Below are positions 58,976 through 64,000 of a stretch of 64,000 nt of DNA, piece after piece. Source of the stretch: Spodoptera frugiperda (lineage: Eukaryota; Arthropoda; Insecta; Lepidoptera; Noctuidae); contig NC_064239.1 of NCBI RefSeq assembly GCF_023101765.2, positions 4,154,001 through 4,218,000 on the forward strand, given 5' to 3'. Below the pieces are notes generated by a model. It ran no database searches and had not been told where the DNA came from. It worked only from the letters and a program-made list of their open reading frames with translations. The translations under genes were made by a program, and so were the position numbers. Each line of letters opens with the position of its first letter. Positions within the stretch are counted from its first letter, which is position 1.

Positions 58976-59040
58976 GTCTGGCTATAATGAGCTATCGTTT
59001 TACTTATCGATAATGTAACAAGAGCAGAATGCGAAATTAC
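58976..59040 (+). repeat. 65-bp repeat, copy in forward orientation
   Basis: TAGTCTGGCTATAATGAGCT, ATCGTTTTACTTATCGATAA, TGTAACAAGAGCAGAATGCG, AAATT. Present in reverse orientation at 62705-62768. Confidence 0.8.
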
Positions 59041-59234
59041 ACAAGATACAACTACATACTCTTAGCGTAGCCTTTGTGAATAAGTAGCGAAAGGATGCTA
59101 ACAAGCCACGCCACACAATTTATGCATAATAGCCATCTTTAAACCCAACACAGCTTGTTTGCATTAACTGCTACAATATTTACATCGACTTTAACATTTT
59201 TGAATTTACATTATGATCGTCAACTTTGTTGGTT

Positions 59235-59480
59235 CAATTTACGTAGAACAGCACGCGATCGCGGGGATTGCACCTAAATTTGGCATTACCATTCGTATGG
59301 CTGGTTGAGCCGAGTCAATTATCCGGCATGGCGCGACTCCGTGGGCACTGCACAGCGCACAGAGCACACACGGCGACACAGCTGCACACTCTGCACAGGC
59401 CGCGTCCTGTGCGCGCAATAAAACCCAGTGCCGACGCTCGTTCTCGATCACTTTGATCGGCCCGGATGTCACAGTCGTTT
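59235..59480. other. GC-richer island
   Basis: ACGCGATCGCGGGGATTGCA, then CAC/GCAC-rich GGGCACTGCACAGCGCACAG and CGTCCTGTGCGCGCAATAAA. An open frame on the minus strand (59565-59239) is composition-driven and shows no recognisable domain. Candidate regulatory segment. Confidence 0.25.
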
Positions 59481-59854
59481 CAAACTGTTTCGCCAAACTG
59501 TCCACCAATAAATAGAGTTTAATTTTAGAATAATTCGCTACAGCTACCCAGAGGGCACGATTCATAGCTCTATAAAGTTATCCTGCGACTTGTTTATTGC
59601 AATACAAATGTAACGTGTCACACGCCCGGAAAGGGGCTCCGGAATAAAATGAGACGTTTTACATAAACGAACTATGTCATATCGTGATCGTCGGCCATAA
59701 CTACTTTAGTTTGATGGTTTCTTTATGGAGGGGTTAACAAATATTGCCTATTTATAAACACCGAACATAAGCCAGACAGTTTTTGTAAAACATCAGCACA
59801 ATTTGTCGTTTTATTTAGTTTTGCTAATGGAAACAAAAAGTAGACAAAATATTT

Positions 59855-60594
59855 CGACACCAGCAATTTATACTACGCTAACTCGAAATTTGGAAAAAAC
59901 TTTTTTTATGCCAAGTTGCTTAAAATGTGTGTTTACATACGTCATAAAAAAATTGAGAAGAAATATGCAAAAATAAGAAAGTTACAAATCTTATAAAACG
60001 CTAAGTAAAGGTACTTTTTGAAATCACTCGATTTATATTACGCCAACTGTTATTAGCGGAGTGTGCGCGGGGATCATTTTTGTCAAAATCAGTGCAACAC
60101 TGCACTAACTCATAGTTAGCGTAGTTTAGTGCGTTCGTGTGTTTACTTGTTCGTTTGTAAAATGAACGACTTAACGACTTTTACATAGTAAATACTTATG
60201 TGTTAACGTATTAATTAGTTTATTAATGGTACGTTGACTATTCTTTTTGTGAGTAAGTACATGTTCTTTATAAAATATTGAAATATGCATCAGATGATTG
60301 ATCATGCACTACGACGTCCCGTACTACACTACGCTAACATAAGTTAGACGTGTGTAAGATGTAAATTTTTTTGATGAATTACGTTTATATACGGCTAACT
60401 TGCGCTAAATCAAAAAATAGAAATAGTTAAGGAAATATAAATATGAGATATTACAATGAATAAATTAAATATTAAGCATACCAAATTTCAAAAACGTATC
60501 TTAATTAATGTAAAAGTTATCACGTTTTTCCCTTTAAACGCCTCTACTGTAAAGTACGCTTTTTGAGTTAGCGCAGTATAAATTGCTGGTGTCG
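59855..60594. mobile_element. 740-bp terminal-inverted-repeat element with iterated GTTAGCG/CGCTAAC motif
   Basis: Left terminus CGACACCAGCAATTTATACT then ACGCTAACTC; the right terminus is its complement with one mismatch over 30 bp. ATTT flanks both ends (59851-59854 and 60595-60598), a possible 4-bp target duplication. CGCTAAC or its complement recurs inside (near 60116, 60332, 60400 and at both ends). No ORF of note. Superfamily not assigned. Confidence 0.85.
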
Positions 60595-60599
60595 ATTTG

Positions 60600-62570
60600 T
60601 CTTATTTTGTTACACTCACAATGTCGAATTCAACAAAAAACGTAAGTTTTAATTAAACAAAAATCCCTTCGAAGGAAAATCAAATTACGTCTAGACGATG
60701 TCCTTTAAGGAACTGACTGAATAGATTGCTACATCAATACTTCTGAGTCGTCAAATTAACTTTGACTGTGACATTAATTAGCGGCGGAAACTTTGTTTGA
60801 ACGAGCTTTCAGTAACGTTTTGATACAAATCGTGCGACGTTCACATGAACACATAAATAGAATGTTTATGGCGTGATACATGGAGCGGACAACGAACGTG
60901 GTGAAGCGCGCAGATGTCGAACCCGCACTCATTTGCGACAATCGCCGCTGCCATTGAGGACTGATTGTTTAATTGCTTCGTTTAATCAATTGACCGCTTG
61001 AGAAACGCACGGCCGCCCCGGCAGCGCTCGGCGGACGCTACTCACTTATTTATTAGTAAGTTGCTCCGGGTCAATAAATCCTCCAGTTAAACGACACTTT
61101 ATTAACGAATCTGTCGACGTGCCTACGTTGCTGCTATTAAATTCTAATAAGTACTCCGGGTGCCGAATGTCAGAGCTTTGAGTTCGGTTCACGCTGGCTT
61201 AACAAACCTACCGCCGTATATTTAGTGATCAGCAAATAGACATAAATCCAATACCGAGACCTAAGCTTAATTTATATTTCCCAAACAAAGGTGGACTAAA
61301 ATAAAAGAGACCCGTATTTAAAATGTGCTATTCAAAATATTTGCATTGCTTCTGATTGCATTGCTGTTGTTCCCGGCTTTCACTAAGCAAACGCTTCGCT
61401 GAACTTAGCGAAACTTTCATTAATTATACAAGTCAAAACTATGTAGTAATCCATACAGTGCTGGTGGAAGCAGTTTGCGGTGCAGCCAATATTTTACCCC
61501 CTCCAACTGAGTTATGCGCAATTGATTTTGGAAATCCGTAGACAAATATTTAGAGTACCTAGTTGCTGTACAATAGTGTGAATGGGTACACATATACATA
61601 CATATAAGGTGTTTTAATCGATATCTGCCACAGCTTTAATGGGAAGTAGTGAAGATTACAATAGTGAAGAAATTTCGTACCCCGGACCAGTTAATTCAAT
61701 TTAAGAACATTAAGAAGTTACATAAACATTTACTCTTCTCTGCATAAAGTGGTTCACAAATACTCACGATGACTTTTTGTATGAAAAAAGAATTACTCAT
61801 AATCAACAATTTGCATTTCCTATTCAAACACAATATTATCTCCGTTTAAAGCCGTGGTAGATACATTTAGAACACCTTATATAATACTTAATGACTTAGA
61901 ATGAGACTTTTCACCAAAGCACAGTGTCATGTATCGTATATCGTGCAACTTGTCCACCTATTGTTTACCTACCACTTATGGGAAACCCGAGCATGACGTT
62001 ACTAGAGTACTGTTTCTGAATGATTAACCCGCGTGCTAATGTAAGTAGGCTGCAGGTGCGTCCTCGTTACACCGCACCGTACACGCTGTACCTAATCCAT
62101 CACGACAAAGCCTATTGACTTCATTTTTCGCCGTCGTCGAGTCTCGGAACGAACGACTGATCTCTTACACCGTTTAAGCTAAGAATAGAGCTGTAAGCGC
62201 TCCCAACACGCCTACACAAACAGATTGTTACCGAAATCATATTGAAACGTTTATGCCATCATCATATTAAACGCTGGATATATTGTAGTGGTGGCTCGGT
62301 GTCGATAAACTTTAATAACTTGACCTGACTACAAAACACGCTCCGTATAACATGGTTGCAGTAAATCTATGAAAACAAAACACTCGTTTACTAAGGCATT
62401 GACTGAACGATCGCCGTTTAATGGAGATAGCTGTTCCGTTGTAGAATGCCGAAGATATTCTAATTTAAGTAGAAACTTAATATTGCTGTTTCAATTTTAA
62501 TAGCTTTTCTTTCTAAGAGGGTTAAGCTTCTCTAAGGTTAAGTCTTCTTTTTTCACCCCTCTATAAAAAA
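60600..62570. other. Unique DNA with GC-richer islands
   Basis: 60885-61060 (CACGGCCGCCCCGGCAGCGC) and 62035-62180 are compositionally distinct. No exon with convincing splice sites was seen. Confidence 0.3.
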
Positions 62571-62579
62571 TCAATCAAA

Positions 62580-62940
62580 TTCCATTCAATTTGATGATGA
62601 CGGGGTATGATAATTAAAAATCTATTTCGTGCATCAGTTAGGTAATACATATTTGGTCATGTAAGATAACAATGCTTGGATAAAAAAGTAGTAGTTGAGT
62701 ACGTCAATTTCGCATTCTGCTCTTGTTACATTATCAGTAAAACGATAGCTCATTATAACCAGACTAAAGGCAAAGTACGAGTGTAAAACGTACCTAGAAG
62801 TGACGTAACGCGATATTTCAAATCAATATAGCTACAAAAGTATTTGCTTTTCTAAGAAAATAAAAATACGCGTCTAATATTTTAAAATAATCTACAAGAC
62901 CGACATAACAATAAAAATACGTCATCTACCCTATTCTACA
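62580..62940 (-). repeat. Dispersed repeat family E, copy 5, interrupted
   Basis: 62590-62650 (GATGATGACGGGGTATGATA, ATTAAAAATCTATTTCGTGC) is the reverse of the family's right end. About 62790-62940 (CGTACCTAGAAGTGACGTAA, ATACGCGTCTAATATTTTAA, TACGTCATCTACCCTATTC) is the reverse of the left part. The middle is replaced by other sequence that includes the 65-bp repeat. Confidence 0.55.
62705..62768 (-). repeat. 65-bp repeat, copy in reverse orientation
   Basis: Reverse complement of 58976-59040 with one substitution and a few bases (TTATC) missing in the middle. Confidence 0.8.
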
Positions 62941-63239
62941 CAAATTCGAGGAACAATAACATCATACTCAACCTAAATTAACTTCACCTTCCCCACTACA
63001 AGATTACTCTATAATCGTTTATAGTAAGTATACCTACATCAATTATTGTGCCCATGTTTAATGTTATTCGATCGATATCACACCCAGACACATAATGTCG
63101 TCAATTGAGCTATTTCTGTAGGCATTGTTAATCTAGCCACGGTTCCTGGGCAACTATTATCTGGCTAGGATTGTGAGAGAGCCTTTTTGGTCATCATTGC
63201 GACTGTGCGTGAGTTGTACTGGATGTGTTACACTTTTTC

Positions 63240-63555
63240 AAAAGATTCTGAGTCACAGCACCAAGTCTGGAATTATGAACAAAGTATGGTGATAGACTCG
63301 AATATCTCCTTTTACATGGGTCTCATAAAACCTTCTGTTGAAAACTGCATGTTACATTGGTTCTATGTACCTATTTCTTCTTTTGGATCAAGCCCGCTAC
63401 CTCCACTCAAAACCGTTGCAGCTTCTGTAAACCAAAATCTACAGTAGATACAACCATGAAAACACCGGAACACTGAAGTCCGGTGCGTCACAGGCAAATG
63501 AATAACAGTCTTAGATCCCGCAACGAAATAAATTGGAAGACATTATAAAAGAAGA
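63240..63555 (+). repeat. S1-like body joined to family D, copy 2
   Basis: CACCAAGTCTGGAATTATGA and CTTTTACATGGGTCTCATAA resemble the S1 body. They are followed by TGGATCAAGCCCGCTACCTC, CTTCTGTAAACCAAAATCTA, CAGTAGATACAACCATGAAA and CGCAACGAAATAAATTGGAA, which match family D at 16.9-17.2 kb. The junction suggests D may be the 3' part of an S1-related SINE variant. Confidence 0.55.
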
Positions 63556-63559
63556 AGAA

Positions 63560-64000
63560 AAAAATTTATATGTATACCTCTACTACCCCTTTCATAACAA
63601 AAGGCATGTCGTTATGTTAGTATACCTACGTGATCAGGTTCATAGCACATCGTCGCAGGTAAGGAGGCAATTAATTAACATTTACTATTCTCTCCTCTCT
63701 TAGTTACTTGAAACTGAATCCTGGCGACGCTGCTGTAAGCTTATAGTTTTATAATACAGCTCCAATTAACATGTGCAAATTAATGTTTGGATTATTCTAA
63801 TTAGAACGCTTAATTATAAGATGTTTGTTATCAAAGGAATGCTTGCGTTTGTGTCTTGTCTATATTTGGAATAGGTCTGTTAGAATATTATGCATTTAAC
63901 AAAGGCATAGAGGCTGATTATAGAGATAATTTACCTTTTTGACCTTATCTAAAATGTTTTGAGGCCGATGCAATGTCTTTTCTCCGCCCATTTGGGGAGA
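63560..64000. other. Unique DNA to the window end
   Basis: No gene or recognised repeat was identified. Confidence 0.4.

Noticed and set aside
59239..59565. 108-codon minus-strand frame rich in Cys and Ala
   Set aside because: It follows the GC-rich, GCAC-repetitive composition of the island; no domain, and no splice signals fitting it.

Overview
This window reads as intronic, transposon-rich DNA from a moth (Lepidoptera, probably a noctuid or close relative). It is AT-rich, has no long open reading frames, and is packed with dispersed repeats of the type I associate with moth genomes: several tRNA-derived SINE families, an RTE-type LINE ending in a GATGAT tail, elements ending in CTAGT that look Helitron-like, and many short inverted-repeat DNA elements. 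The lineage call is inference from repeat style; no marker gene is present.

Only one protein-coding exon can be defended. On the minus strand, 41821-41961 is a complete internal exon: splice acceptor, 80-nt 5' leader with a 17-codon upstream ORF, start codon at 41881, a 20-residue hydrophobic signal peptide, then a perfect-consensus splice donor in phase 1. It is the signal-peptide exon of a secreted or membrane protein whose other exons are not seen here. Everything from 41820 down to 1 (over 41.8 kb) is its next intron, or more than one if a small exon was missed. Everything above 41961 is its upstream intron and possibly its promoter. A GC-rich block at 52.13-52.32 kb is my best, weak, promoter/first-exon candidate.

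Layout. 1-12.7 kb: repeat family A, first family B copy, a SINE, a MITE interrupted by other DNA that contains a nearly perfect 144-bp inverted repeat, a tandem duplication, and a 5'-truncated RTE LINE with intact 12-bp target duplications next to a SINE sharing its 3' end. 12.7-24 kb: short inverted-repeat elements, a SINE, a decayed LINE C-terminus, and an odd 1.25-kb block carrying six exact copies of GGTAAAGTTGCCA in both orientations. 24-31 kb: a nested CTAGT element plus MITE, a 1.5-kb repeat with an internal tandem duplication, a foldback element with perfect 32-bp arms, and a near-complete SINE. 31-40 kb: mostly unique sequence with scattered GC-richer islands. 40-51 kb: MITE, hAT-like element, the exon, SINEs, a pogo-like element and a foldback element. 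52-64 kb: GC-rich islands, repeat copies, a SINE split by a Harbinger-like MITE, and a 740-bp terminal-inverted-repeat element with iterated internal motifs.

I found no CRISPR array, rRNA, genuine tRNA gene, intact transposase or intact reverse transcriptase. The strongest leads are the foldback elements, the two element-like blocks with iterated binding-site-like motifs, and the signal-peptide exon with its uORF. Family assignments come from visual comparison within this window, and copy boundaries are approximate unless target duplications are given.
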